From Bradyrhizobium elkanii USDA 76 (GTDB lineage Bacteria; Pseudomonadota; Alphaproteobacteria; Rhizobiales; Xanthobacteraceae), in assembly GCF_023278185.1 (NCBI RefSeq), contig NZ_CP066356.1:7060001-7124000 (forward strand): DNA of 64,000 bases, given 5' to 3'. The position numbers and the translations under genes are program-made. This document shows positions 51,391 through 60,715 of the stretch, in pieces (within the stretch, counting starts at the first letter, position 1; every line of letters begins with the position of its first letter). The notes beneath the pieces were generated by a model that saw only the letters and a list, made by a program, of their open reading frames with translations, was not told the origin of the DNA and searched no databases.

Positions 51391-52227
51391 TCACAGATGT
51401 TGCCCACCATTGATCGGCACCTCGGCCCCCGTAACATAGCTTGCGGCATCCGAGCATAGGAAGAAGATGACCTTGGCCACTTCGTCGGGTGTTCCCACTC
51501 TGCGCAACGGGATGTTTGGCACGAGACGCGCTTCCGTGTCGGGCGACAACATGTCCGTTCTGATCTCGCCTGGCGCGATCGCGTTCACACGAACGCCATA
51601 GGGCGCATAATCGTGGGCCATTTCGCGTGTGAGACTCGCAAGCGCGGCCTTCGACGTCGCGTAGGCGCTGCCGGCAAACGGGTGCACCCGCGAACCAGCG
51701 ATCGACGTCACGTTGACAATCGATCCTGACGCGGCCCTTAGCTCGTCAAATAAACCCCTCGCCAGCAGGATCGGGGCCACGAGATTCAGATGGAACACTC
51801 TCATCCAGGTTTCAGTTGACGTCGTCAACGAGGTCAGCCGGTCACCATCAGACGTCTTCGGCGAGATGCCGGCGTTGTTCACTAATGCGTGCAAGGGTGC
51901 GCCCGCCAAGCGTTCCTTGACCTGCGCGATCAAGCGCGGCAGCATTTGATAATCGCTAAGGTCGACCTGGACATGATCCTCGCGCCCGGAGTCCCACGGG
52001 CACCGCGCGCCATCGAATGGCTGGCGCGCGCAAGAAATGATGCGCCAACCTGCCTCCGAAAACAGCTTGGCAGTGGCATGCCCAATTCCGCGCGATGCCC
52101 CAGTCAGCAACATCGCCTTCTGCTCTCCCTGATGGAGGCGGGCTTCATCGGCGCGAAAGGGACAGCCCAAATGTGTCTCGGGCAGCGGACCTGCGATCAG
52201 ATCGTCATTTGGCAGATCGAGACCCAC
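51391..52227 (-). CDS. fixR: FixR, short-chain dehydrogenase/reductase
   Basis: A 278-residue SDR protein, the first gene of the fixR-nifA operon. The GTG start at 52227 is preceded by GGAGGCG. It has the NAD(P) loop TGASRGIGHA, the NNAG motif in LVNNAGISPKTS, the catalytic Ser in NVTSIAGS and the YxxxK pair in SAYATSKAAL. The C-terminus SYVTGAEVPINGGQHL is typical. Its reaction is not known; in B. japonicum it is not essential for fixation. About 250 bases separate it from the nifA start. Confidence 0.95.
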   Translation of the reverse strand: MGLDLPNDDLIAGPLPETHLGCPFRADEARLHQGEQKAMLLTGASRGIGHATAKLFSEAGWRIISCARQPFDGARCPWDSGREDHVQVDLSDYQMLPRLIAQVKERLAGAPLHALVNNAGISPKTSDGDRLTSLTTSTETWMRVFHLNLVAPILLARGLFDELRAASGSIVNVTSIAGSRVHPFAGSAYATSKAALASLTREMAHDYAPYGVRVNAIAPGEIRTDMLSPDTEARLVPNIPLRRVGTPDEVAKVIFFLCSDAASYVTGAEVPINGGQHL

Positions 52228-52265
52228 GCCCGCCTCCTCTCCTGTAGCGCCGCTGGCGAACACGT

Positions 52266-52281
52266 AGCAGGATTTGGGCCA
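52266..52281 (-). promoter_or_regulatory. sigma-54 (-24/-12) promoter of fixR-nifA
   Basis: On the minus strand this reads TGGCCCAAATCCTGCT, with GG-N10-GC spacing, about 40 bases before the fixR GTG. It fits the known RpoN-dependent fixR promoter through which NifA amplifies its own synthesis at low oxygen. Confidence 0.85.
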
Positions 52282-52311
52282 CTCCGATGCACGCAAAGAC
52301 GCTCCGGTTTT

Positions 52312-52326
52312 GCGTCCTAATGTCGC
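52312..52326 (-). promoter_or_regulatory. RegR-type activator box upstream of fixR-nifA
   Basis: On the minus strand this reads GCGACATTAGGACGC. As I recall the B. japonicum RegR consensus (GNGRCRTTNNGNCGC), every fixed position matches. It is centred about 65 bases upstream of the expected sigma-54 start site, where RegR is known to activate aerobic fixR-nifA expression. Confidence 0.75.
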
Positions 52327-53044
52327 GCACGCCAAAAGCTTGGCGGATTCGCGACATGGTGCGTGTGCTTTGCAACATCGATGGTGCATCACCCACACAA
52401 TGCCTGGAGCACACTCGGTCACTGCTAGGACCAGACACCACACTGCGCTCTCGTGATCGAGATCCGAAGCAGCGAGCGGATAAGGAACGCTCCTCGTCGA
52501 GGCAACGATCGGTCACGATGGTGGAGACACCCAGTAACCGTGTCGGTACGAAACAGAACCTGACGCACCAACTCCATACGTTAGGTTTTCTCGCAACTGA
52601 TACCGAGCTCATCGCAGCACATCGCCGCGCTGATTGGTTGCGCGATCACGAGCGGGCGCACTGAATGTCCAACTCAATGCTCGAACCCGAAGGGTCCGTC
52701 CGCGCGAGCGAGTGGCGGCCGCGGCAACGGAACTCACCGGCCCAACGTAACCTCCTTCGAAAACTTGATCCGCGACGAACCGCCGAGAAGCTTTCACTTG
52801 CGGGTCGTCGCGAGGCAAGGCCGAGGACGATGTCCATCTGGTCAGCGTGGTGGCGGTACGGTAACGCCGCTCTTGTCAAGATCGAGCTTCAGCGGACGGC
52901 ATTCGGCCGCCGCATCTTGCTGTTCTCCAGGGCAAGGGTCCGTTGGAACGTCGGTTTGGGCGATCAATTGTCGTCCGGAAACGTAGTGGCAGTGCTGCTC
53001 GATGCAAAAAGCGGCGATCAGATCGATGAGACGGGTTACGACTT
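52327..53044. other. no supported gene between fixR and nodZ
   Basis: Plus-strand ORFs (52287-52664 and 52665-53147) have no motif and run across the fixR promoter or the nodZ end, so they are unlikely genes. Confidence 0.5.
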
Positions 53045-54037
53045 TCATGAAGCCACGAGTTCTTTTGATGCTTCTTCAATCAAGATCAATCGGCTCGGAT
53101 CGTTCAAATCGAATTCTATAACGCGCGGCGCAAAGAGGCGCGCATAGCGCGTGAAAGCGCTCGTCGGGGGGAAACGGATCACGGTATCGCATCGCGCAAG
53201 AAGATACATCTCGATGAGAGCGGAAAAGCCGCCCTCAGCTCCGAGCGCCGCGCTGTGCAACGGCCCGGCCTGAGCTGCCTGGAAGCGCTTTGGGATGGTG
53301 AAAACGTCAGGAAACATAGCTGACACCCTCTCAAGGACGTGCGCGCTGTCTGTGCACAGGAACGCCCTGACCGGTTTTGCATGCGGTAACGCCTTGGCCT
53401 TGTCGATGGCGTTACAGACCTGTTGCAAAGCCCGCTCGGGATCAGCCCAGTAGGGCGCATGCCCCATAACATCCTCTCCGTTGCCGTGCCGAACATGAAT
53501 GCCGATCACGCTGAACGACGCAAGGTGCTCACGGAAGATGGCATCAATCCGTGCCTGCACTTCGGATCGCGGCTTGATGCTCCGAAAGATCTCTCGTTCA
53601 GCCTCCTCATCGCAGCGCCACATCAGGCAGGCGTCACACACAACTGTATTTGCATCGCTATCTTGCCCGCTTTGGAACAGCTGATCGAGTTCATCGCGTT
53701 CCCGGAAAATCTGCTCATCCGGGCGATAGGCGCAATCAATAGCTGGCCTATTCCACCATGCCGGGAAAAATGGTCCAGGAAATGAGTGCTGGTTGATCCG
53801 GTCGTCGCAGATCACCTGTACGCCGGCAATATCTTGAACCGGTTCGAAGAAGACGGGAAAGGCGTTGGTGAATGGTTGATCGAGATAACAGGACCCCCGC
53901 CAATCGATGACCAGCTTCCGTCCGGTCCGCTCGGCAAAACGCCACGCTGCAGCCAGCGACCACAGGCAGTCGCCCAAGCCCGTACGTCGTCGGGAAACAA
54001 CGAACTGATCATTTTTCGAACCGCCAGGCATCTGCAT
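53045..54037 (-). CDS. nodZ: NodZ, Nod factor alpha-1,6-fucosyltransferase
   Basis: A 330-residue GT23 fucosyltransferase that moves fucose from GDP-fucose to the reducing-end GlcNAc of the Nod factor. Its start region, FVVSRRRTGLGDCLWSLAAAWRFAERTGR, is the NodZ N-terminus. The GDP-fucose motif IGIHVRHGNGED and the later LCTDSA and YLLARCDTVIRFPPTSAFTRYARL are conserved. ATGs at 54037 and 54031 both follow GGAAGGAGG; the frame is open to 54157. It lies about 290 bases downstream of nolO and could be in the same transcript or have its own promoter. The gene is intact, so fucosylated Nod factor is expected. Confidence 0.94.
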   Translation of the reverse strand: MQMPGGSKNDQFVVSRRRTGLGDCLWSLAAAWRFAERTGRKLVIDWRGSCYLDQPFTNAFPVFFEPVQDIAGVQVICDDRINQHSFPGPFFPAWWNRPAIDCAYRPDEQIFRERDELDQLFQSGQDSDANTVVCDACLMWRCDEEAEREIFRSIKPRSEVQARIDAIFREHLASFSVIGIHVRHGNGEDVMGHAPYWADPERALQQVCNAIDKAKALPHAKPVRAFLCTDSAHVLERVSAMFPDVFTIPKRFQAAQAGPLHSAALGAEGGFSALIEMYLLARCDTVIRFPPTSAFTRYARLFAPRVIEFDLNDPSRLILIEEASKELVAS

Positions 54038-54327
54038 TGCCTCCTTCCGGACTCCTGGTTGAACAAGAGACGTCATTGGAGACACCTCACATATGGTCTT
54101 GGCCGATGTTATGGTCGGCGCTTGTGCTGCTCGCGCGTTGCGTCGGTAGAACTTCATAGCAGCGCTATCCTCGTAGTGGGTTCTCTCAACGCCTCCCTCT
54201 TTTCTTCCACTAGAGTTGTTGCGCCGATATACCCGATTTCAACTGGATGCCTATTGGTGCCCTATTCCACCTCGGCCTAGCCTCCTGTACATGGAGGCGC
54301 AGTCTTGGTCTTACATATGATCGCCGG

Positions 54328-56355
54328 TTATGCTTCGCCCAGCGCTTTAATGCGGACGCAAGCGGCGCGTGGCGGATGCAGCCGAACGCCCCGCTGTTCC
54401 CACAAGAGCCGAAGTTCCTTGACGAGATCTTCGCGCCGGGGCTGGTCCAACATAGTTGTGTCGAGAAGCCAGCCGAGCGAGGCCTCCCCCTCGATCCGCA
54501 TCAGCAGGTCGAAGAGCTCATGCGAGATACGCATGCTCTCGCGCCCCGAATGTCCCATACGGATCTCGGAAACCGTTTCCTGACGATCTTCCGCTGTGTA
54601 AGAGCGAATACGATGAAGGGATGCATACGGAGGCAATGAAACGCCCAGTGTACACCAATCCGGCAGTGTTGCCGGCCGCTTCTCGACGAGGAATGGCTTA
54701 ACTACAAGTCCGTCCAGGTCGGTCGTCAAGAAGGTGACGATGGCGTCTGAAACGGAATCGACGATCGGCTCGGCATTGTTGTTAAAGGACGTGTTTAGAA
54801 GAACCGGGATGCCGGTTCGCTTCTTGAATGCATTAATGACATCCCAATAGGCAGGATTTGTGTTGCGCGAGACCGTTTGCAGCCGAGCAGTTCCATCAAC
54901 GTGCGTGACCGCACCAAGCACGCTATGGTGGGCCGCCCGCACACGAACCACGAAGTTCATGAAGGGAAACTCCCGCTTGCCGCCTGGGAGCTCAAAGAAC
55001 TCGCTTGCATCCTCCTCCAGCACTGACGGCGCAAACGGACGATAGCCCTCGCGCTTTTTGACCATCGCGTTTATCCGGTTCTTGTTTTCCGCTGGCCGCG
55101 GGTCGGCGAGAATGCTGCGGTTGCCAAGCGCACGTGGCCCGAACTCAGAACGGCCCTGAACCCAGCCGATGACAGCGCCATTTGCCATCCAGTCCGCTGC
55201 ACTCGCTGCGATGTCATCACTACGTTGAAAATCGAGGTGGCTGGACCATGCATTGAGCTCGTGTTCTATGGCTTGCTCGGTCCCGAGATCGGGTCCCCAA
55301 TAGACGTCCGACAATCGCTCGCGCGGCGCGGGCCGGCCCAGCTCGTTTGACATCATCAATGCGGCGCCGAGTGCGCAACCGGCGTCATGCGCCGCGGGCT
55401 GGACGAAGATGTCGTCGAAAAGGCCGGAATAGAGCAGCTTACCGTTCATCGTGCAATTGTGGGCTACGCCTCCCGCCAGGCACAAGCGCTTCATGCCCGT
55501 CGCTTCGCGATGATGCCGCAGGATATGAAAGATGATCCGCTCCAGCGCTTCCTGCAGCGAAGCGCTGACGTCTCGATGCTGCTGTGTGAATGCCATTCCC
55601 TTTCGCCGGACCTGGATGCTGCGGATCAAGGCCGGGCCGATTCGATCCAGATGGACCCGATAACCGCCATTGTCCAACAATTCATAGAACTGCGCGAAGA
55701 GCTCGCGATAGGGCGCAGGGTCCCCATAGGGGGCAAGCCCCATCACTTTGTACTCGTCGAACAACCCGTAGCCGAGATAACGGATCGCCTCGAGATAGAA
55801 CAGCCCCAGAGAGTTATGTTCTGGAAAGCTTGCGAGTTGCGAAATTTCGGTGCCAGACCCTACTGCCAGCAGACCTGAGAGAAAGTCTCCGCCACCGTCG
55901 ACCGTAAAGATCAGGCTTTGCTCGAATCCAGACATGGCAAATGCGCTCGCGGCATGCGCTTCATGGTGATTTACGAAGAACACGCGCGACGCATCGACTT
56001 CGGTGCGGAACTCCCGCGCCAGCAGCTGACGTAGCAACAGTTTGGCGTCTAACGGCACGGCCTGAGAAAGAAATAGCCGCTCCAGCATGGTATTGCAGTA
56101 GGATTCAGTCGCGTAGAACGCGATGCGGTCGATCTCGCCAAGCTCCACTCCTGCAGCTGAAAGGCAGTATCGGATCGAGTTGCTTGGCAACTTGTTGGAG
56201 TGCTTGACTCGATTGAGGCGCTCTTCTTCGACAGCAGCAAGCACGCGGCCATCCCGCACGAGCACTGCAGCGCCATCGTGCAGAAATGTATTGGGCAGCT
56301 CGGCCGAGTTTTGATAGATTCTGTCCAGACCGCCACTCACTCCGAGACACAACAT
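54328..56355 (-). CDS. nolO: NolO, Nod factor O-carbamoyltransferase
   Basis: A 675-residue carbamoyltransferase of the NodU/CmcH family that adds carbamoyl from carbamoyl phosphate to the non-reducing end of the Nod factor. The TsaD-like domain shows FFVNHHEAHAASAFA, TVDGGGDFLSG and LCLAGGVAHNCTMNGKL. The C-terminal YrdC-like-linked domain shows EFGPRALGNRSILADPR, VKKREGYRPFAPSVL and GIPVLLNTSFN. It has full length with no frameshift. ATG at 56355 with GGAGAG upstream is preferred; an ATG at 56367 is possible. A 276-base gap separates it from nodJ. Confidence 0.93.
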   Translation of the reverse strand: MLCLGVSGGLDRIYQNSAELPNTFLHDGAAVLVRDGRVLAAVEEERLNRVKHSNKLPSNSIRYCLSAAGVELGEIDRIAFYATESYCNTMLERLFLSQAVPLDAKLLLRQLLAREFRTEVDASRVFFVNHHEAHAASAFAMSGFEQSLIFTVDGGGDFLSGLLAVGSGTEISQLASFPEHNSLGLFYLEAIRYLGYGLFDEYKVMGLAPYGDPAPYRELFAQFYELLDNGGYRVHLDRIGPALIRSIQVRRKGMAFTQQHRDVSASLQEALERIIFHILRHHREATGMKRLCLAGGVAHNCTMNGKLLYSGLFDDIFVQPAAHDAGCALGAALMMSNELGRPAPRERLSDVYWGPDLGTEQAIEHELNAWSSHLDFQRSDDIAASAADWMANGAVIGWVQGRSEFGPRALGNRSILADPRPAENKNRINAMVKKREGYRPFAPSVLEEDASEFFELPGGKREFPFMNFVVRVRAAHHSVLGAVTHVDGTARLQTVSRNTNPAYWDVINAFKKRTGIPVLLNTSFNNNAEPIVDSVSDAIVTFLTTDLDGLVVKPFLVEKRPATLPDWCTLGVSLPPYASLHRIRSYTAEDRQETVSEIRMGHSGRESMRISHELFDLLMRIEGEASLGWLLDTTMLDQPRREDLVKELRLLWEQRGVRLHPPRAACVRIKALGEA

Positions 56356-56631
56356 CTCGCTCTCCATTTGGTCATGACAGGAAGGCGAACCGCCCTCCCC
56401 AACTAGTTCGTCTGTACTGTCACGCTCCCTCGGCCACGCGGGCCAGGAAGCACAACCAATGCTTTGCGAAGTCCGGCCCGGCGCCGAGCCGGCTCAGCCT
56501 ATTTGGGTGCTGGGCGTTCCCGCACCGTCCGACCGATCCGGCGCCGTGCGCCCGGCTTGTTATAAAGCCATTGCGACTGCCCCTGTCGCAGCTCACGCTA
56601 CCTCAACCAAGACAGCGCATCGCGAATTCCG

Positions 56632-57423
56632 TCAACGCAGCAGACGGCGCCGAAACAATACCGTCGACACAAAGAAAGGTAATACCGCGTACATGCAGAG
56701 CGCACCGACATGGAAGGCAGCCCCGCCGCTGGCCGCACGGTCCAGCATCGCCGGGCGGATGAGATCGACCGAATGCGCCAGCGGCAACAAGCCGGCGATG
56801 TGCTGAAAGGAGCTCGGCAGTTGGCTCATCGGAAAGACTGCGCCACACAGAAACACCATGGGTGTCAGGATTAGCGTCTGGTAAAACACGAAGTAGTCGT
56901 AGCTCGGCGCAAGAGATATGACGACCATCGCCAAACTTGCAAAGACAAGGCCGGTCAAGGCCACCGTCGGCATCGCATACAAAATGGACGCCCAGGACGC
57001 ATAACCCAGCGTCGCAGCGACAATTCCGATTGCGGTTCCGGCCAGAACGGACTTACTGGCTGCCCACACCAATTCGCCCAGAACGACGTCGCCAAGCGTG
57101 AGTTGTGTGGACAGGATTGCTTCCCAGGTACGCTTGGCATCCATCCGAGCAAAGGTTGCATACATGGTTTCAAAGGTCGCGGACGTCATGGCGCTGGTCG
57201 CGACCATGCCTGCTGCCAGGAACGAGATGTAGGAGGTCCCTTCAACACGACCCACGATTAGCCCGAGCCCAAAGCCAAGGCCAAACAGGTTGGTTATGGG
57301 ATCTGCGAGGTTGCCGAGAACCGATGCAAGCGCGACTTTCCTCCATGCCAGGAAGTTTCGACGCCATACTGCAATCCAGTTGTACGCATTAGCGGGCATT
57401 AGCGCCGCATAGCTTTCACCCAT
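56632..57423 (-). CDS. nodJ: NodJ, ABC transporter permease for Nod factor export
   Basis: A 263-residue ABC-2 type permease with about six membrane segments. It begins with a short cytoplasmic part ([23 protein letters not shown]) typical of NodJ and carries the ABC-2 loop near [20 protein letters not shown]. With NodI it exports the lipochitooligosaccharide across the inner membrane. It starts three bases after the nodI stop codon. Confidence 0.95.
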   Translation of the reverse strand: MGESYAALMPANAYNWIAVWRRNFLAWRKVALASVLGNLADPITNLFGLGFGLGLIVGRVEGTSYISFLAAGMVATSAMTSATFETMYATFARMDAKRTWEAILSTQLTLGDVVLGELVWAASKSVLAGTAIGIVAATLGYASWASILYAMPTVALTGLVFASLAMVVISLAPSYDYFVFYQTLILTPMVFLCGAVFPMSQLPSSFQHIAGLLPLAHSVDLIRPAMLDRAASGGAAFHVGALCMYAVLPFFVSTVLFRRRLLR

Positions 57424-57426
57424 CCC

Positions 57427-58347
57427 TCACTTCTCCATCTCGCGTCCGGTCAGCCGCAAGAACACGTCTTCGAGATTCGGCGGCCGCTGCAGAATGCGAA
57501 GGCCCGCTCGGCCGCGCAGTTGAACACGTACTTGCTCCGGATACGGCGCATAGCAAAACAGCGTCTCTCCACTCACTTCGATATTCCGAGTATAAGGCTT
57601 GAGCCATTCACCGAGCTCATGTGGATCACCGCCATAGATCTCGATCACGTCGCATCCGATATGCTCGTCGATCAAGGCGTTCGGCTTTCCTTCGGCTATC
57701 TTGCGTCCACTCTTGAGCACGCAAAGCCGATCGCATAGGCGTTCGGCTTCTTCCATGAAGTGGGTGGTGAGCAGGATTGTCTTGCCACGCGCAAGCAGAA
57801 CGCGCAGACGCTCCCATATCAGGTGCCGCGCGTGCGGATCGAGGCCGGTCGTGGGCTCGTCCATCACCAGCAGATGCGGATCATTGATCAGGGCCCGCGC
57901 CAGTGTCAGCCGACGCTTCATGCCGCCCGACAGATGCGCGACGCGGACGTTCGCCTTGCTTTCCAGCCGTGCAAACTCGAGCAACGAGGGTACGATCGTC
58001 TCAACCTTGCGAGCACTCAAGCCGAAATAACGGCCAAATACCAGCAGGTTTTCGCGTACGGTGAATTCGAGCTCGAGGTTATCGAACTGCGGCACAACGC
58101 CAACGCGCATACGTGCTACACGCGCGCGCGCAGGCACAGGCTCGTTGAGGATTGTAATCTTGCCCGCATCCGGCGAGATCATCCCGAGCAGCATACGCGC
58201 AATCGTGCTCTTGCCGGCTCCATTTGGCCCGAGCAGACCAAAGCATTCTCCGCGCGCAACCGAGAACGACAGCTCATCGACGATGATTTTGTCGCCAAAT
58301 GATTTTCTGACGCCGGCAAGGTCGATTGCTGCGGTGGACATGTTCAT
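57427..58347 (-). CDS. nodI: NodI, ABC transporter ATP-binding protein for Nod factor export
   Basis: A 306-residue ATPase with Walker [11 protein letters not shown]-loop VVPQFDNLE, signature LSGGM, Walker [13 protein letters not shown] and H-loop [13 protein letters not shown]. It pairs with NodJ. It starts one base after the nodU stop codon, so the two are translationally linked. Confidence 0.96.
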   Translation of the reverse strand: MNMSTAAIDLAGVRKSFGDKIIVDELSFSVARGECFGLLGPNGAGKSTIARMLLGMISPDAGKITILNEPVPARARVARMRVGVVPQFDNLELEFTVRENLLVFGRYFGLSARKVETIVPSLLEFARLESKANVRVAHLSGGMKRRLTLARALINDPHLLVMDEPTTGLDPHARHLIWERLRVLLARGKTILLTTHFMEEAERLCDRLCVLKSGRKIAEGKPNALIDEHIGCDVIEIYGGDPHELGEWLKPYTRNIEVSGETLFCYAPYPEQVRVQLRGRAGLRILQRPPNLEDVFLRLTGREMEK

Positions 58348-58348
58348 C

Positions 58349-60058
58349 TTAGGCTGACAAAAGGCGTTCAGCCGAAGTTGGCTTGCTTACGACGGTTTTG
58401 GTCCAGAGCAGGCCGTCGCACCACACATGCTCTACGCGCCCCCACTGGCAGGCGGCGGCCACGTCCGGGAAGAATCCTCGTCCATGGAGGTTGGCACTCG
58501 TATTGCAGAGCAGCGGAATGCCGGTGAGCTGTTCGAACTCGACGAGCAGCTCGGCGATTTTGTGTGGAGAGTTGCGGGCGACTGTCTGCAACCGCGCGGA
58601 GCCATCCAGATGGACGATAGCGGGGACCTTATCGCGCCACTCCTCCCGGGTCTGGTGATCGAACAGCATATAAGGATCTGGCGTCCCGGGACTGAAGATC
58701 TCCGGCGCCCGATCCTCCAGGCAAATCGGCGCTACTGGCCGGAAATGCTCGCGGCGCTTGATGTCGTTGAGGTGATCTTTCATTGCCGGCAAGGTCGCTG
58801 CTGCAAGAATGCTTCTGCCACCCAACGCCCGTGGCCCAAGCTCGGCGCGTCCCGATAGGAAGATTACGGGTTTGTTGTCAGCAAGAATGGCCGCAAGCTC
58901 GCGGAGAGTGCATGGTGCAGGCTCCCATTCTGACGGACTTTCGCTGGCCTGCAGCGCCGGACCGCTATAGACTGACCATTCTAGTGGCCCGAACCCCTTT
59001 TGTGCCGCCATCGCGCTGCAAGCGGCGCCAATTGCCGAGCCGCTGTCATTTGGAAACGGCGGCACCCAGACCTCATCGAACAGTCCCGTCGCCCGAAGCG
59101 CACTGTTCCACTTGATATTGAGCCCGCACCCCCCGGCTACACATAGGTTTCTCGCGCCCGGAAGCGACGAGTGTCGCAGCAAAACCATCGCAATTTCCCG
59201 GACAAGAAGACGTTCCAGGAACACATGAAACGACGCAAGGACGTCTTCGGCTCGCTTGGCCGTCAAGCGCAGCGCGCTCGCCTCAAAAAAGTCGTGTACA
59301 GCGGCAAGCGATGCCTCAGCATTGTTGATGTCGGCGCGGTAGCGACGGGCCTGCTCCGTATCCGCAGCGAAGCGCTTTTCGTAAAGCTCCTGAAACACAG
59401 CCACGATGGTTTCGTCGAAAGAGCCAAGCGCAATATAAGCCATCAGCTTGCCGGCGATGCCCAAGTCCCAATTGGTGCGATTCGGCTGCCTGTAAGGGCC
59501 AAAATGAAGGCCCGCGGCAGCATAGGAATGACCGATCATTGGAAACAGACTGGCAATGAGTCGGGCGCCTCGAGGTTCGACATAGTAGAGACGTGGAAAG
59601 ATGCAGCCATCCCATACCAGACAGAACGCGGGCTTTCCGGCGCTGGCAAACGGGCTGGTGCTGTATGCCGAGGCGACGTGGCCGGTGACGTGCGGGTAAC
59701 TCTTATAGGGAAACACCTTGCCGCCAAGGATCAGGCCATAGCCATCGACTGAATCTAGAAGGCCCTCGGCATGGCGCTCGACATATGGCGCCCCCTTCAA
59801 CGCGATTGGAACCGCCCCACTGAGAACCTGGAACTGCGACTCGATCTCTCCATCCCAGCCGTCGATGACGAACTGATCAATATCTCGTGGATCCAGGCCA
59901 TGCTCAGCCAACGCGAGCACGACTGCATCGAGGTTATCGACAGATTGATACCGTGGATTGTTGCCGCGCTTCTCTTGTTCGGTGCAAAAGACAAGCTGTC
60001 CGTCCTCGACGACAGCGATTGCCCCATCATGTGTTAACTTGATGCCACAGATGCGCAT
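58349..60058 (-). CDS. nodU: NodU, Nod factor 6-O-carbamoyltransferase
   Basis: A 569-residue carbamoyltransferase. It starts [27 protein letters not shown], the NodU pattern, has [27 protein letters not shown] and [13 protein letters not shown], and ends with the C-terminal [19 protein letters not shown]. It adds carbamoyl to O-6 of the non-reducing GlcNAc. It is related to NolO in the same cluster but distinct in length and motifs. A 14-base gap follows nodS. Confidence 0.95.
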   Translation of the reverse strand: MRICGIKLTHDGAIAVVEDGQLVFCTEQEKRGNNPRYQSVDNLDAVVLALAEHGLDPRDIDQFVIDGWDGEIESQFQVLSGAVPIALKGAPYVERHAEGLLDSVDGYGLILGGKVFPYKSYPHVTGHVASAYSTSPFASAGKPAFCLVWDGCIFPRLYYVEPRGARLIASLFPMIGHSYAAAGLHFGPYRQPNRTNWDLGIAGKLMAYIALGSFDETIVAVFQELYEKRFAADTEQARRYRADINNAEASLAAVHDFFEASALRLTAKRAEDVLASFHVFLERLLVREIAMVLLRHSSLPGARNLCVAGGCGLNIKWNSALRATGLFDEVWVPPFPNDSGSAIGAACSAMAAQKGFGPLEWSVYSGPALQASESPSEWEPAPCTLRELAAILADNKPVIFLSGRAELGPRALGGRSILAAATLPAMKDHLNDIKRREHFRPVAPICLEDRAPEIFSPGTPDPYMLFDHQTREEWRDKVPAIVHLDGSARLQTVARNSPHKIAELLVEFEQLTGIPLLCNTSANLHGRGFFPDVAAACQWGRVEHVWCDGLLWTKTVVSKPTSAERLLSA

Positions 60059-60072
60059 ACGACCCCCTGGCC

Positions 60073-60702
60073 CTAATGACCGTAATTTGGTTGTTCTGAC
60101 GAGTTAATCGGCTTCCGGAACAGCACGAGCAAACAGTCTTCATTGACCGACTCAGTATGGCAATGAAGACGCTCGATCTCGGATAGGTTCTCATTGAAGA
60201 GAGAAATCACTGTTTCCGCACCGGCAGCGTGCCCACAGCGTCGACACGGAGCATCACGCGCGGACCCGAACACCAGAGCGCCATTTGGTGCAAGCATACC
60301 GACCAGATTGAGGATGGCTGTGTGCATCTCGGCGATGTCCTTGAGGTAGTAAAGAACCTCGGCCACGACGATCAGATCGAACTGCTCAGCCGTCGAGAAC
60401 TGCTGAATGTCGCATGTTATCCATGTGATATGTGACCACCTCTTGGTCCGCTGGCGCGCACGCTCGATCGCCTGAGGCATGACATCGACCACGGTGAGCC
60501 TTTGGCAGTGCGGCGCCAGCATTTCGGTGAACGCACCGGCTGCACATCCGACCTCGAGGGCATGCACAACGTCACCGTTGCAACGCGACATCCGCAGCAT
60601 CTGCGCGTATCGCTCCTGCTCGAACGAATTGCTGTCGAGCCGCCATGGATCATCGACAGCCAATTCGCGCTCCAATAGCTGATAGTTCTTGTCCGATGTC
60701 AC
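60073..60702 (-). CDS. nodS: NodS, S-adenosylmethionine-dependent N-methyltransferase
   Basis: A 209-residue methyltransferase that methylates the free amine of the de-N-acetylated oligosaccharide made by NodC and NodB. The SAM loop is HALEVGCAAGAFTEMLA, followed by LTVVDVMPQAIERAR and FDLIVVAEVLYYL. The GTG at 60702 (VTSDKNYQLLE) gives the known NodS length; the longer frame to 60780 would overlap nodC. It starts 13 bases after the nodC stop. Confidence 0.95.
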   Translation of the reverse strand: MTSDKNYQLLERELAVDDPWRLDSNSFEQERYAQMLRMSRCNGDVVHALEVGCAAGAFTEMLAPHCQRLTVVDVMPQAIERARQRTKRWSHITWITCDIQQFSTAEQFDLIVVAEVLYYLKDIAEMHTAILNLVGMLAPNGALVFGSARDAPCRRCGHAAGAETVISLFNENLSEIERLHCHTESVNEDCLLVLFRKPINSSEQPNYGH

Positions 60703-60715
60703 GGGGGCATCCAAC

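Noticed and set aside
52665..53147. 160-codon plus-strand ORF between fixR and nodZ
   Set aside because: No motif; it overlaps the 3' end of nodZ on the other strand.
56368..56631. Possible nolM/nolN small genes between nodJ and nolO
   Set aside because: No supported minus-strand ORF fits in the gap; the reading continues as a single long nolO downstream.
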